A DNA stretch of 64,000 nucleotides, from contig NZ_JMLH01000004.1 in NCBI RefSeq assembly GCF_000686665.1, positions 1-64,000 of the forward strand. The letters are read 5' to 3'. The position numbers and the translations under genes are program-made. The notes under the pieces were generated by a model, which was given only the letters and a program-made list of their open reading frames with translations, was not told where the DNA came from and did not search any database. Positions 8,561 to 17,541 of this stretch are shown one piece after another. The stretch's first letter is position 1. Every line of letters begins with the position of its first letter. The DNA is from Thomasclavelia saccharogumia DSM 17460 (GTDB lineage Bacteria > Bacillota_I > Bacilli_A > Erysipelotrichales > Coprobacillaceae).

Positions 8561-9214
8561 ATGATTAATACAATTATATTTGATTTAGATGGAACATTGG
8601 TTAACTCATTAGGAGATTTAGCTGATACAACCAATTTATTATTAAAAAAGAGAGGGTATCCTACTTTTGAACTTGAGCAATATCGTTATTTTGTAGGAAA
8701 TGGAGTAGCTAAATTAATTGAAAGAGCGCTGCCATTAGAACATAAAAATGAAGTAAAAGACATCAAGCAGGAATTTGATGAGATTTATGCACAAAACTGT
8801 TTAAATAAAACGAAACCCTATCCGGGTATTATTGAGCTATTGAATTATTTAAAAAATAATGATTATAATTTAGCTATTGTAACTAACAAGCCTCAAGTTC
8901 ATGCTTCTAAAATTGCTAAGACATTATTTCCTGATTGTTTTAAATATATCTTTGGAAATAGTGAGATGCATCCTAAAAAACCCGATCCTTGTTTAACTAA
9001 TCTTGTCATTAATTTATTTGATGTCAAAAAAGATCAGGTTGTTTATATTGGTGATAGTGATGTCGATATCCAAACAGCAAAAAATACTAAAGTTAAATCG
9101 ATTGGAGCTGCGTGGGGATTTAGAGGGGCCCAGGAATTAACAAAATGTGGCGCAGATCAGATAGTTTATCATGCTAATGAAATATTGGAGGTGCTCGATG
9201 ATTGGAGTAAGTAG
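8561..9214 (+). CDS. HAD-superfamily phosphatase (phosphoglycolate phosphatase-like)
   Basis: Cytosolic haloacid-dehalogenase-type phosphatase. Motif I FDLDGTLVNS supplies the nucleophile Asp8 and acid Asp10; motif II is VTNKP; motif III Lys lies in KKPDP; motif IV is YIGDSDVDIQTAK. A four-helix cap is inserted between motifs I and II (about residues 15-85), as in the Gph/PgmB group. Length 217 is typical. The substrate is uncertain; phosphoglycolate, sugar phosphates and nucleotides are known for relatives. It begins a run of three overlapping genes with DUF523 and ManA, so a sugar-phosphate house-cleaning role is possible. Confidence 0.85.
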   Translation: MINTIIFDLDGTLVNSLGDLADTTNLLLKKRGYPTFELEQYRYFVGNGVAKLIERALPLEHKNEVKDIKQEFDEIYAQNCLNKTKPYPGIIELLNYLKNNDYNLAIVTNKPQVHASKIAKTLFPDCFKYIFGNSEMHPKKPDPCLTNLVINLFDVKKDQVVYIGDSDVDIQTAKNTKVKSIGAAWGFRGAQELTKCGADQIVYHANEILEVLDDWSK

Positions 9215-9671
9215 TTGTTTAGCAGGAGTTAAATGTACTTATCGTGGAGATGATAATTTAATTGAAATCATAAAAGAAATGGTTGATCGTAAAAAAGCAG
9301 TTATAATTTGTCCGGAGGTATTAGGAGGATTGGGAATTCCTAGAAACCCTTGCGAAATCAGAAAAGATCGAGTCGTTGATATAACTGGTGAAGACAGGAC
9401 AAAAGAATATGAATTAGGGGCTAAAAAGGCTTTAGAGATTTTAAAAAGGCATGATGTTGATGTTGTTTTACTTAAAGCTAATAGTCCTAGTTGTGGAAAG
9501 AATAAGATATATGATGGCAGTTTTAGTCATACTTTAATTAACGGTGATGGAATTACTTGCCAATTGTTGGAGAAGCATGGCATAATAGTATTTAATGAGG
9601 ATAAAATTGATGAATTTTTTAAATTTATAGAAAGAAGGAGAGTAGAAAATGGGACATATTTTAAAAGTTGA
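9198..9671 (+). CDS. DUF523 protein, TudS-like putative Fe-S desulfidase
   Basis: The 157-residue protein fits DUF523 throughout: an N-terminal SSCLAGVKCTYRG, a central CPEVLGGLGIPRNPCE, and KANSPSCGKNKIYDG. Three conserved Cys in these segments match the pattern by which the characterised family member TudS holds a [4Fe-4S] cluster that removes sulfur from thiouracil. Whether this copy has that activity is unknown. The start ATG 9198 is chosen because GGAGGT lies five bases before it; longer in-frame starts lack a ribosome site. It overlaps the HAD gene by 17 bp and ManA by 23 bp. Confidence 0.8.
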   Translation: MIGVSSCLAGVKCTYRGDDNLIEIIKEMVDRKKAVIICPEVLGGLGIPRNPCEIRKDRVVDITGEDRTKEYELGAKKALEILKRHDVDVVLLKANSPSCGKNKIYDGSFSHTLINGDGITCQLLEKHGIIVFNEDKIDEFFKFIERRRVENGTYFKS

Positions 9672-10584
9672 TCCTGTATTTAAAGAAATGATATGGGGAG
9701 GACATAAACTAAAAGATATTTATGGCTATGATATTCCAAGTAATCATACAGGGGAATGCTGGGCGATATCAGCGCATCAAAACGGTGACTGTACAATGGC
9801 TAATAGTGAATTTGCAGGTAAAAAATTATCTGAACTATGGGCTGAACATCGAGAATTATTCGGTAATATCGAAGGTGATCAATTTCCGTTGTTAGTTAAA
9901 ATTATTGATGCCTGCAATGATCTATCAGTACAGGTTCATCCTAATGATGAATATGCGGCAGTTCATGAAAATTCTTTAGGTAAGACAGAATGCTGGTATG
10001 TTTTAGGAACTGATGAAAATACCCAAATGGTAATGGGACATCATGCTAAGACTAAAGAAGAATTTGTAGCAGCAATTGAAAATGATGATTATGATAATTT
10101 ATTAAATAAGTTTGGAATCAAAGAAGGCGATTTTTTCTACATTCCTGCTGGAACGATTCATGCAATTTGTAGTGGTTCGTTAATTTATGAAGCACAGCAG
10201 TCATCAGATATCACATATCGTGTATATGATTATCATCGTAAAGATGCTAATGGTAATGAGCGGCAATTACATGTACAGCAGTCAATTGATGTAACACAAG
10301 TACCATATCAGCCATATACAAATGATAATCAAGTAGTTACAGCAATTGAAAACGGAACTGTTACAAAATTAATTGCTAGTGAATTTTTTACAGTTAATAA
10401 ATATGACTTAACAGGTAAAAATACAATTATTAATGATAAACCATTTCAATTAGTGACAGTAATCAAAGGTGAAGGAAAAATTGCTGGTAGTGATGTAAAA
10501 ATCGGTGATAATTTTATTGTGTGTGCTGATCAAAAAGAAGTTGATTATGATGGTAATATGTCAGTGATGATCTGCACATTATAG
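9649..10584 (+). CDS. manA: Mannose-6-phosphate isomerase, class I
   Basis: Zinc-dependent cupin enzyme interconverting mannose 6-phosphate and fructose 6-phosphate in the cytosol. The metal ligands are visible as Gln95 and His97 (QVHPND), Glu114 (KTECWYV) and His171 (IPAGTIHAI); the catalytic Arg lies in TYRVYDY. The 311-residue length fits the short Firmicute form. AAGGAGAG precedes the ATG, which lies inside the end of the DUF523 gene. It is the last gene of the operon and is followed by a terminator. Confidence 0.93.
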   Translation: MGHILKVDPVFKEMIWGGHKLKDIYGYDIPSNHTGECWAISAHQNGDCTMANSEFAGKKLSELWAEHRELFGNIEGDQFPLLVKIIDACNDLSVQVHPNDEYAAVHENSLGKTECWYVLGTDENTQMVMGHHAKTKEEFVAAIENDDYDNLLNKFGIKEGDFFYIPAGTIHAICSGSLIYEAQQSSDITYRVYDYHRKDANGNERQLHVQQSIDVTQVPYQPYTNDNQVVTAIENGTVTKLIASEFFTVNKYDLTGKNTIINDKPFQLVTVIKGEGKIAGSDVKIGDNFIVCADQKEVDYDGNMSVMICTL

Positions 10585-10607
10585 TGTAATTAATATGAAT
10601 CAAGGAT

Positions 10608-10640
10608 AATGAAGTAGAGCTGTTGTTCTACTTCATTTTA
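10608..10640 (+). terminator. Terminator of the HAD-DUF523-manA operon
   Basis: AATGAAGTAGA (10608-10618) pairs perfectly with TCTACTTCATT (10627-10637) around an 8-nt loop, then a short T-rich run. Confidence 0.8.
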
Positions 10641-10643
10641 TTA

Positions 10644-10672
10644 ATGACAGAAAAAATAGTTTATGATAGAAT
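10644..10672 (+). promoter_or_regulatory. Promoter of the Ldh2-type dehydrogenase gene
   Basis: -35 ATGACA (10644-10649), 17-bp spacer, -10 TAGAAT (10667-10672), 30 bp before the start codon. Confidence 0.5.
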
Positions 10673-10702
10673 GTATACAATTTAAAAGAAATGAGGTAGA
10701 TT

Positions 10703-11824
10703 ATGGCACATATAAAGTTTAAGTTTGATGTTTTAAATGCTTTTTGTAATGAAGCTTTTGAAAAATTTGGATTCACTCCAGAAGAAAGTAAGGTTATTAC
10801 CGATGTCTTGTTATTATCAGACATTTATGGAATTGAATCACATGGAATGCAGAGACTTTCAAGATATCATAAAGGAATTGAAAAAGGAATGATCAAGGTT
10901 GATGCTAAGCCGGAAATAGTTTTTGAAACGCCTGTTTCGGCAGTAATTGATGGAAATGCGGGGATGGGTCAGTTAATAAGTAAATTTGCAATGGAAAAAT
11001 GTATTGAAAAAGCTAAGAATGTAGGAATAGCAGTTGTAAGTGTTAGAAATTCTAATCATTATGGAATTGCGGGATATTATGCTAAGATGGCTTGTGACCA
11101 GGGGATGATAGGAATGTCTTTTACGAATTCTGAAGCTATCATGGTTCCAACTTTTGCGCGTAAAGCAATGTTAGGATCAAATCCCATTGCTTTAGCTATG
11201 CCTGCTAAACCATATCCGTTTTTTTTCGATGCTTCGACAACCGTTGTAACAAGAGGAAAACTGGAAATGTATCGAAAGGCTGAAAAACAGCTGCCTCAAG
11301 GATGGGCTTTGGATAAAGATGGTAATCCTTCAACTGATGCACCTGATGTTTTGACTAATATTGCTGATAAAGTTGGTGGCGGTATTATGCCTCTTGGTGG
11401 TTCTACAGAACAATTAGGAAGCCATAAAGGATATGGATATGGTATGTTTTGTGAAATTTTTTGTTCTATTTTATCTCAAGGATTGACATCAAATCATACA
11501 CATACCGATGGTATTGGTGGAACTTGTCATGGTTTTATTGCTATAGATCCAAAAATATTTGGTGATCCTCAAGATATTGAGGCGCATTTTTCAACTTTTT
11601 TACAGGAATTAAGGGATGCCCCTAAAGCAGCTGGACAGACACGGATTTATACTCATGGTCAAAAAGAAGTTGAAGCGGTTAAAGATCGGATGGAAAATGG
11701 GATTGCAGTTGATGTAAAAACGGTCTTGGAAATGAAAGATTTATCTAATTTTGTTGGTGTTGATTTTGAAAAATATTTTGGTAAATTAGATATTGATGAT
11801 GCAAATTATAAAACAGTTTATTAA
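10703..11824 (+). CDS. Ldh2/malate-type NAD(P)-dependent dehydrogenase
   Basis: Oxidoreductase of the malate/L-sulfolactate/ureidoglycolate dehydrogenase family, unrelated in fold to classical LDH. Family marks are ESHGMQRLSRYHKGIEKG near residue 40, the catalytic-His segment VRNSNHYGIAGYYAKMA near 112-128, GSNPIALAMPAKPYPF, and FDASTTVVTRGKLEMYRK. Length 373 is slightly above the usual 330-360. It reduces or oxidises a 2-oxo/2-hydroxy acid with NAD(P)H; which one cannot be read from sequence. AAATGAGG precedes the start. A glyoxalase-fold gene follows after 11 bp, probably in the same transcript. Confidence 0.85.
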   Translation: MAHIKFKFDVLNAFCNEAFEKFGFTPEESKVITDVLLLSDIYGIESHGMQRLSRYHKGIEKGMIKVDAKPEIVFETPVSAVIDGNAGMGQLISKFAMEKCIEKAKNVGIAVVSVRNSNHYGIAGYYAKMACDQGMIGMSFTNSEAIMVPTFARKAMLGSNPIALAMPAKPYPFFFDASTTVVTRGKLEMYRKAEKQLPQGWALDKDGNPSTDAPDVLTNIADKVGGGIMPLGGSTEQLGSHKGYGYGMFCEIFCSILSQGLTSNHTHTDGIGGTCHGFIAIDPKIFGDPQDIEAHFSTFLQELRDAPKAAGQTRIYTHGQKEVEAVKDRMENGIAVDVKTVLEMKDLSNFVGVDFEKYFGKLDIDDANYKTVY

Positions 11825-11835
11825 GGAGGAAATTT

Positions 11836-12204
11836 ATGGAATTTAAGTGTGTACATTGTAATATTAATATTACAAATATTGAAAAGAGTGTTTCGTTTTA
11901 TCAAAAGGCTTTAGGGCTTAAAGTGGAAAGAACAAAAGAAGCTAGTGATGGAAGTTTTATTCTTACTTATTTAGGAGATGGAATAAGTAATTTTCAAATT
12001 GAGTTAACCTGGTTAAAAGATCATCCCCAGGCATATGATCTAGGAGAAAATGAAAGTCATATTTGTTTTGAAGTTGATGATTATGAAAAAGCCTATCAAT
12101 TACATAAAGAGATGGGATGTATTTGTTTTGAAAATAAAGCGATGGGATTATACTTTATTAATGATCCTGATGATTATTGGATTGAAATTTTACCAAAAAA
12201 ATAA
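11836..12204 (+). CDS. VOC-family glyoxalase-like protein
   Basis: Single vicinal-oxygen-chelate domain protein of 122 residues, built as two beta-alpha-beta-beta-beta modules. Likely metal ligands are His5 (CVHCNINI), a His in ESHICFEVDD, and the Glu of DYWIEILPK. It resembles lactoylglutathione lyase (GloA), but Firmicute single-domain members often act on other thiol adducts or fosfomycin-like compounds, so I leave the substrate open. AAGGAGG lies nine bases before the ATG. It follows the Ldh2-type dehydrogenase closely, hinting at 2-oxoacid or methylglyoxal chemistry. Confidence 0.8.
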   Translation: MEFKCVHCNINITNIEKSVSFYQKALGLKVERTKEASDGSFILTYLGDGISNFQIELTWLKDHPQAYDLGENESHICFEVDDYEKAYQLHKEMGCICFENKAMGLYFINDPDDYWIEILPKK

Positions 12205-12235
12205 TGCTTATTCTATAACGGATAAGCATTTTTAT
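12203..12235 (+). terminator. Terminator between convergent genes
   Basis: AATGCTTAT (12203-12211) pairs with ATAAGCATT (12222-12230), followed by T runs. It starts in the stop codon of the glyoxalase-like gene and overlaps the last codons of the minus-strand thioesterase. Confidence 0.75.
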
Positions 12236-12644
12236 TTTTTACTTTTTTAAATAACTGATCATATTCTGGCTTGATTTTCTTTAAACTAACAGGTTTACCA
12301 TCTTTGTTAATAAAACAATGTTTTGAAGTGCCCGTTGTACAAAGAATATTATTTTGATTATAAATTTCATAACTACAAGCAAAACGAACACTGCTGTATT
12401 CATCAATTTTTACTTTAATAGTAGCGATATCATCAAAATACATCATTTGCAAGTATTTACAAGATACTTCTAATACGGGAGAAATAATGCCTTCTTTCTC
12501 CATTGTTTTATAAGTTAAACCGATTTGGTTCATAAAATCAATTCGCGCTTCTTCAAACCAGCGAATATAATTTGAATGATGAATGATGCCCATTTGATCA
12601 GTTTCATAGTATTTAGCAAGATGCTGGTATGGTTTAATGTTCAT
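12213..12644 (-). CDS. Acyl-CoA thioesterase, YbgC/4HBT hot-dog family
   Basis: Single hot-dog-fold thioesterase of 143 residues. The catalytic Asp16 lies in the hallmark YYETDQMGIIHHSNYIRWFEEAR. Cytosolic, hydrolysing acyl- or aryl-CoA thioesters; substrate length cannot be told. It begins inside the end of the upstream MBL gene (11-bp overlap), so the two are coupled. The C-terminal codons lie inside the shared terminator stem. Confidence 0.85.
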   Translation of the reverse strand: MNIKPYQHLAKYYETDQMGIIHHSNYIRWFEEARIDFMNQIGLTYKTMEKEGIISPVLEVSCKYLQMMYFDDIATIKVKIDEYSSVRFACSYEIYNQNNILCTTGTSKHCFINKDGKPVSLKKIKPEYDQLFKKVKNKNAYPL

Positions 12645-13311
12645 GGTCTTCTCCTAAGATAAAGATTTCACCTGGGTGATGAATCTTAATAATATTATGA
12701 TATTGGTTTAGTGGTTCATAGTCAAGATAATCGAGCATTTTATTGATATCATTACCAAAATGCATTGGTAAAACATATTTAGTTTTAATATTTTTCAAGA
12801 TATGATTCATGCCCCACCAGGTTGTTTCTTCAAGACGAGGATCTAAAGGAATCATCATTAGATCAAAATTTATATTAACCAGTTTGGCAATTTCTTTTTT
12901 AAAAGTAACGGCCTGGTATTCATTATCAGTTTCTGGTTCTCCCAGCCAATGCCACCAGTGCAAATCACCAGCATGATATAAATATTTGTTTTCAACTTTG
13001 ACTACAAAGGCAACTCCTTCATCGGTTGAAAGTAGTGTTTGAAGATGAAGATCATCGATTTTATAAGTTTTATGAGGATATACTTTGATGCCTTTATTAT
13101 CAATTTCATGATCAATAATATAAGTAATATTAGGATGATCAAGATCATAAATAACAGGATTATAATGATCATAATGTAAATGGGAAACAAAGACGTATAA
13201 AGCTTTATTTGAATCTAATTTAGGAAGCTTTCCTTTAAAGTAATCAAATAATAAAATATGTTTTTCTAATTCCACAATAAAACCACTATTATATAAATAA
13301 GTAATTTTCAT
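12634..13311 (-). CDS. MBL-fold metallohydrolase
   Basis: Metallo-beta-lactamase-fold hydrolase of 225 residues with the motif His44-x-His46-x-Asp48-His49 (SHLHYDHYN), a later HAGDLHWWHW and a C-terminal LPMHFGND that supply the other metal ligands. It belongs to the UlaG-like/YhfI-type group and is cytosolic. The substrate is unknown. It lies between yebC and the thioesterase in a minus-strand group, 31 bp from yebC's stop and overlapping the thioesterase start. Confidence 0.85.
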   Translation of the reverse strand: MKITYLYNSGFIVELEKHILLFDYFKGKLPKLDSNKALYVFVSHLHYDHYNPVIYDLDHPNITYIIDHEIDNKGIKVYPHKTYKIDDLHLQTLLSTDEGVAFVVKVENKYLYHAGDLHWWHWLGEPETDNEYQAVTFKKEIAKLVNINFDLMMIPLDPRLEETTWWGMNHILKNIKTKYVLPMHFGNDINKMLDYLDYEPLNQYHNIIKIHHPGEIFILGEDHEH

Positions 13312-13327
13312 ATCTTAGCTCCTATAC

Positions 13328-13353
13328 AACAAAAGGGAGTAATTATTCTCCCT
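13328..13353 (-). terminator. Short terminator behind yebC
   Basis: On the minus strand AGGGAG (13353-13348) pairs with CTCCCT (13339-13334), then TTTTGTTG. The stem includes the yebC stop region. The weak T tract suggests partial read-through into the MBL gene. Confidence 0.5.
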
Positions 13354-14077
13354 CATCATAGTTTGCAACATTGTGATAGATTTGGTCAACATCATCACAA
13401 TCATTTAAATTATTCATTAAGCGTTCAAATAATTCCATGTCTTCACCAGCAAGTTCTACAGTATCTTGAGGTAAAGTTTGAATTTCATCGATGTCAAAAT
13501 CAACATCAGCTTTAATTCCTTCGATTGCTTCTTTGATTTTGTTTAAATCAGTTGGCTCACCAATAATTTTAATCGAACCATCATCTTCACTAATAATATC
13601 TTTTGCATCAATTTCAGCCATAACTAAAGCATCTAAAACAGTTTCTTCATCTAATCCCTTAAAACTAACAACACTAATGACATCATATAAATAAGTAACT
13701 GATCCTTCATTTCCTAATTTAGCTTTAGATTTAGTAAAGGCAGGACGTACTTGTGAAATTGTACGATTAATATTATCTGTTAAACATTTAACGATTATTG
13801 TAGCGCCACCGTTAGCATATCCTTCAAATACTTTTTCTTCATAATTTTCAGTAACACCACTTTTTACTTTATCAATTGCTCTTTTAATGACATCAGCAGG
13901 TACTTGTTCTTTTTTGGCTTTTTCAATCATTCGTCTTAAAGCTAAGTTACCATCTGGTTCAGGACCTCCAGCTTTAGCAATCAAGTAAATTTCTTTTCCA
14001 TAGCGTGAATATAATTTAGCTTTTTTTGCTGCTGTTTTTGCCATTGCAACTTTACGCACTTCATGTGCTCTACCCAT
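13343..14077 (-). CDS. yebC: YebC/PmpR (TACO1) family protein
   Basis: Three-domain cytosolic protein of 244 residues. The N-terminal signature MGRAHEVRKVAMAKTAAKKA and the segment GGPEPDGNLALRRMIEKAKK are diagnostic; the acidic C-terminus is also typical. Long annotated as a transcription regulator; recent work on the family shows it helps ribosomes through difficult (polyproline) sequences, as human TACO1 does. The start ATG has AGGAGG nine bases upstream (minus strand). Confidence 0.93.
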   Translation of the reverse strand: MGRAHEVRKVAMAKTAAKKAKLYSRYGKEIYLIAKAGGPEPDGNLALRRMIEKAKKEQVPADVIKRAIDKVKSGVTENYEEKVFEGYANGGATIIVKCLTDNINRTISQVRPAFTKSKAKLGNEGSVTYLYDVISVVSFKGLDEETVLDALVMAEIDAKDIISEDDGSIKIIGEPTDLNKIKEAIEGIKADVDFDIDEIQTLPQDTVELAGEDMELFERLMNNLNDCDDVDQIYHNVANYDEGE

Positions 14078-14243
14078 AAATAATTCCTCCTTAAAGTGAT
14101 AAATCCTTTTAAATTATACACTTATCGATTAATATTATCAAGTATACTTTTTATTACTTATAATCATCTAAAGTGGAATTTAACACTTTACTTTAGATAA
14201 TTAAAGTTTATTAGCACCATTTATTTTAAAAGATCATAGATTA

Positions 14244-14252
14244 TGCTATAAT
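14244..14252 (+). promoter_or_regulatory. Extended -10 promoter of the flavoprotein operon
   Basis: TGCTATAAT directly upstream of the first FAD-oxidoreductase gene, identical to the element at 8533-8541. A dyad ATCTAAAG (14166-14173)/CTTTAGAT (14191-14198) lies further upstream in the divergent region with yebC. Confidence 0.6.
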
Positions 14253-14278
14253 CTAGGCATTATACAAGGAGATAAACG

Positions 14279-15400
14279 ATGGAAACTACTGTAATTATTG
14301 GTGCTGGAGCAAGTGGATTGATATGTGGCCATGAATTAGCTGATCATCATGCTAATGTAATTATTCTTGAACAGTCGAATAAATCTGGAAGAAAGATCTT
14401 AGCTAGCGGTAATGGTCGCTGTAATCTTTCTAATACTAATTTAGATATGCGTTTCTATAACACAAATGATAAACGAATTGAAAAAATTATTCATGATTTT
14501 GATGCTAAGACTTATTTTGATCAAATTGGAGTATTAACTAGACAGGTTGGGACATTATTGTATCCCCGTTCAAATCAGAGTTTAACAATAAAGAATGCGT
14601 TGATGAATAATTTTGATCAAGTTGCTTTGATTGAAGAGTGCCAGGCTTTAAAAATAATCAAAAAACAAAAAGGATATCTTGTTAAAAGTACTAAAGGTAA
14701 TTATGAATGTGATAATGTTGTTATTGCAACAGGTTCACCAGCTTCTTGTTTATCAGGAGAAAATAATTATGATTTGGTTAAGGACCTTGATTTAAAGATG
14801 ATAAAGTTGTATCCTAGTCTAGTTCAAGTAAAAACTAAGCCGGCATACATGCAATTAAAGGGGGTACGAGTCAAATGTAAAGCTAGTTTATATCTCGATA
14901 ATAAATTAATTGAAAGTCAATCTGGTGAAGTTCTGTTTACTGATCAAGGATTATCAGGGATTTGTATTATGCAGTTATCAAGGTTATTGCCAGGTAATTG
15001 TAATAATGCTGTAATAAGTTTGGATTTATTAGAAGATCTTGACGATAAAGAAGTTAAAATTTTATTGAAACAGCGCTTAGAGAAATATGGTAATTATTAT
15101 CTTGAAGGAATATTTAATGATAAATTAGCCAAAGTATTAAAAAATGTAAAAAATTTAAAAGATGTTCATTTTAAAGTATTAGGAACATATGGTTATCAAA
15201 AAGCTCAAGTAATGCGAGGCGGTGTAAGCCTTGAGGAAATCGATGAAAATTTAGAAAGTTTGAAATATCCGGGAATTTATCTTGCAGGAGAAATATTAGA
15301 TGTAGATGGCGACTGTGGCGGTTATAATCTGCATTTTGCGTTTGCTTCAGGATATCATATCGCTAAAACAATATTAAGTAAGGGAAGATACGATGATTAG
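14279..15400 (+). CDS. BaiN/HI0933-family FAD oxidoreductase
   Basis: Cytosolic flavoprotein of the HI0933/YhiN/BaiN family. The FAD Rossmann motif GAGASG lies at residues 8-13, followed by the family-specific ILASGNGRCNLSN near 40-52, a second dinucleotide strand VVIATGSPAS, and the C-terminal FAD signature GEILDVDGDCGGYNLHFAFASG. The 373 residues are somewhat shorter than the common 400-410. Relatives have been linked to reduction of bile-acid intermediates in gut clostridia (BaiN), but that role is not shown for this clade. It overlaps the next flavoprotein by 8 bp. Confidence 0.82.
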   Translation: METTVIIGAGASGLICGHELADHHANVIILEQSNKSGRKILASGNGRCNLSNTNLDMRFYNTNDKRIEKIIHDFDAKTYFDQIGVLTRQVGTLLYPRSNQSLTIKNALMNNFDQVALIEECQALKIIKKQKGYLVKSTKGNYECDNVVIATGSPASCLSGENNYDLVKDLDLKMIKLYPSLVQVKTKPAYMQLKGVRVKCKASLYLDNKLIESQSGEVLFTDQGLSGICIMQLSRLLPGNCNNAVISLDLLEDLDDKEVKILLKQRLEKYGNYYLEGIFNDKLAKVLKNVKNLKDVHFKVLGTYGYQKAQVMRGGVSLEEIDENLESLKYPGIYLAGEILDVDGDCGGYNLHFAFASGYHIAKTILSKGRYDD

Positions 15401-16976
15401 AATTAATAATTTGAATGTTTCATTAGACACTAAAGATTATCGACAGGTAATCTCACAGCAATTAAATATTTCCAAGAATAAAATTAAAAATGTAAAGTTA
15501 GTAAAACAGGCTATTGATGCAAGAAGAAAGAATAAAGTTCATTTTGTCTGTAGTTTTGAATTTGAAATTGATAATGAGGAAATGGTAAAAAAAAAATATC
15601 CTAAATTACAGCTTAGCCAAGTAAAGCCATACCATTATCCAGTTTTAAAAGCTAATGATGAACATATTGTAGTGATAGGTAGTGGACCGGCGGGTTTATT
15701 TTGTGCGTATAACTTAGCCCGAGCTAAACAAAAAGTGACTTTGATCGAAAGAGGCAGCAAGGTAGATAAAAGAAAAGAAGATATTGATAATTTCTTTAAA
15801 ACTGGTAAACTGCTTTTAAATAGTAATGTTCAATTTGGTGAAGGTGGTGCCGGAACTTTTAGTGATGGAAAACTTACCACAGGTGTCAAAGATAAAAGAA
15901 AACAATTTATTTTAGAAACTTTTGTAGCTCATGGTGCTAATGAAGATATTTTATATATGAATAAGCCGCATGTAGGTACAGACTATTTGATCAATGTTGT
16001 TAAAAGTATGCGTGAAAAGATAATTGAAAATGGGGGTACAGTATTATTTGATAGTCAGCTTGTTGATATCGAAATAAAAGATCAGCACTTAGTAAATATT
16101 AAAGTACGCCAGCAAGATCAAATCATGACGATGAAGCCAGACCGCTTAGTTTTAGCGATTGGGCATAGTGCTCGTGATACTTATGAAATGTTGTATCAAA
16201 GAGGATTGAAAATGGAACCGAAAGCTTTTGCTGTAGGACTTAGAATCGAACACCTGCAATCATTTATTAATGAACATCAATATGGTAAATATGCAAATCA
16301 TCCTAAATTAAAAGCCGCAGATTATAAATTGGCTGTTAAAACAAGCAGCGGCCGGGGTGTTTATACATTTTGTATGTGTCCTGGAGGACGAGTTATTAAT
16401 TCAAGTAGCGAATCAGGGGGTGTAGTAGTAAACGGAATGAGCAACCAGGCTCGTGATGATACTAATGCCAATAGTGCTATCTTAGTAACGGTGGGACCCG
16501 ATGATTTTAAAGATGATCATCCGTTATCTGGAGTTACCTATCAACGTGAGTTAGAGCATAAAGCCTTTATACTTGGCGGTAGTAATTATCATATTCCTGT
16601 GATGAAAGTAGAAGATTATTTAATGAAACAAGTCAATGAAAGTACTGTTAAGTGCAGTGTTTTACCAGGCGTGAAAGAAGCAGATTTAAACGCTTTGTTT
16701 AGTCCCGAGATAAATGCTTCTTTAAAAGAAGGTTTAGAATTAATGAATCAAAAATTTTCTGGGTTTACAAGTAATGCAATTCTTTCTGGAGTAGAATCAC
16801 GTAGTTCAGCACCGGTTCGATTTTATCGCGATGAATCATATCAAAGTAACATCAAAGGAATCTATCCAATCGGTGAGGGAGCTGGTTATGCTGGTGGAAT
16901 CATGTCTAGTGCATTAGATGGATTAAAATGTAGTGAATTAATTTTAAAAGGGGAGAAAGAAAAATGTCAGTCATAG
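15393..16976 (+). CDS. FAD-dependent dehydrogenase (COG2509 type)
   Basis: A 527-residue cytosolic flavoprotein. Residues 1-85 form a small ferredoxin-like N-terminal domain; GSGPAG at 96-101 is the FAD motif, followed by LIERGSKVDKRKEDI, then FGEGGAGTFSDGKLTTG, the strongest family mark. The C-terminus has GVESRSSAPVRF and PIGEGAGYAGGIMSSALDG. The biochemical function of this widespread family is not established. It is translationally coupled to the BaiN-like gene before it and overlaps mntP after it by 13 bp, so three genes form one unit. Confidence 0.8.
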   Translation: MIRINNLNVSLDTKDYRQVISQQLNISKNKIKNVKLVKQAIDARRKNKVHFVCSFEFEIDNEEMVKKKYPKLQLSQVKPYHYPVLKANDEHIVVIGSGPAGLFCAYNLARAKQKVTLIERGSKVDKRKEDIDNFFKTGKLLLNSNVQFGEGGAGTFSDGKLTTGVKDKRKQFILETFVAHGANEDILYMNKPHVGTDYLINVVKSMREKIIENGGTVLFDSQLVDIEIKDQHLVNIKVRQQDQIMTMKPDRLVLAIGHSARDTYEMLYQRGLKMEPKAFAVGLRIEHLQSFINEHQYGKYANHPKLKAADYKLAVKTSSGRGVYTFCMCPGGRVINSSSESGGVVVNGMSNQARDDTNANSAILVTVGPDDFKDDHPLSGVTYQRELEHKAFILGGSNYHIPVMKVEDYLMKQVNESTVKCSVLPGVKEADLNALFSPEINASLKEGLELMNQKFSGFTSNAILSGVESRSSAPVRFYRDESYQSNIKGIYPIGEGAGYAGGIMSSALDGLKCSELILKGEKEKCQS

Positions 16977-17524
16977 AAATTGCGATTATTGGAATTGGAT
17001 TAGCGATGGATGCTTTTGCAGTCTCAATTTGTAAGGGACTTGCGATGAAGAAGATGAGTTATCGAAAAGCGGTTATAATTGCTTTATTTTTTGGCGGGTT
17101 TCAGGCACTGATGCCAGCAATAGGATATGTTTTAGGAACTACTTTTGCTTCTAAGATTGCAGCGATCGATCATTGGATTGCTTTTATCTTATTAGGATTA
17201 ATTGGTGTGAATATGATCAAAGAGGCTTTAGGTAAAGAAGATGATGAGTGTTTAGATGATACTTTACGCTTTGGAGATTTGATCATGCTGTCGATTGCGA
17301 CAAGTATCGATGCTTTAGCAGTAGGAATTACATTTTCTTTTTTTAATGTTTCAATTGTTTTATCATCTTCAATTATTGGTTTTATTACTTTTATTATTTG
17401 TATAATTGGAGTAAAAGTTGGAAATGTTTTTGGGGAAAAATATAAAAGTAAGGCTGAATTAACAGGTGGTATCTTGTTGATTGTTATGGGCTGTAAGATT
17501 TTGATTGATCACTTATTCTTTTAG
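16964..17524 (+). CDS. mntP: Manganese efflux pump MntP
   Basis: Six-helix inner-membrane Mn2+ exporter of 186 residues. The two inverted halves each have the conserved acidic motif: GLAMDAFAVSICKG near residue 16 and SIDALAVGITFSF near 118. No yybP-ykoY manganese riboswitch is visible, because the gene starts inside the preceding flavoprotein gene; control must come from the operon promoter. It is followed after 17 bp by the potassium transporter ktrB. Confidence 0.92.
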   Translation: MSVIEIAIIGIGLAMDAFAVSICKGLAMKKMSYRKAVIIALFFGGFQALMPAIGYVLGTTFASKIAAIDHWIAFILLGLIGVNMIKEALGKEDDECLDDTLRFGDLIMLSIATSIDALAVGITFSFFNVSIVLSSSIIGFITFIICIIGVKVGNVFGEKYKSKAELTGGILLIVMGCKILIDHLFF

Positions 17525-17541
17525 GAAGGTCGAAAAATGGT

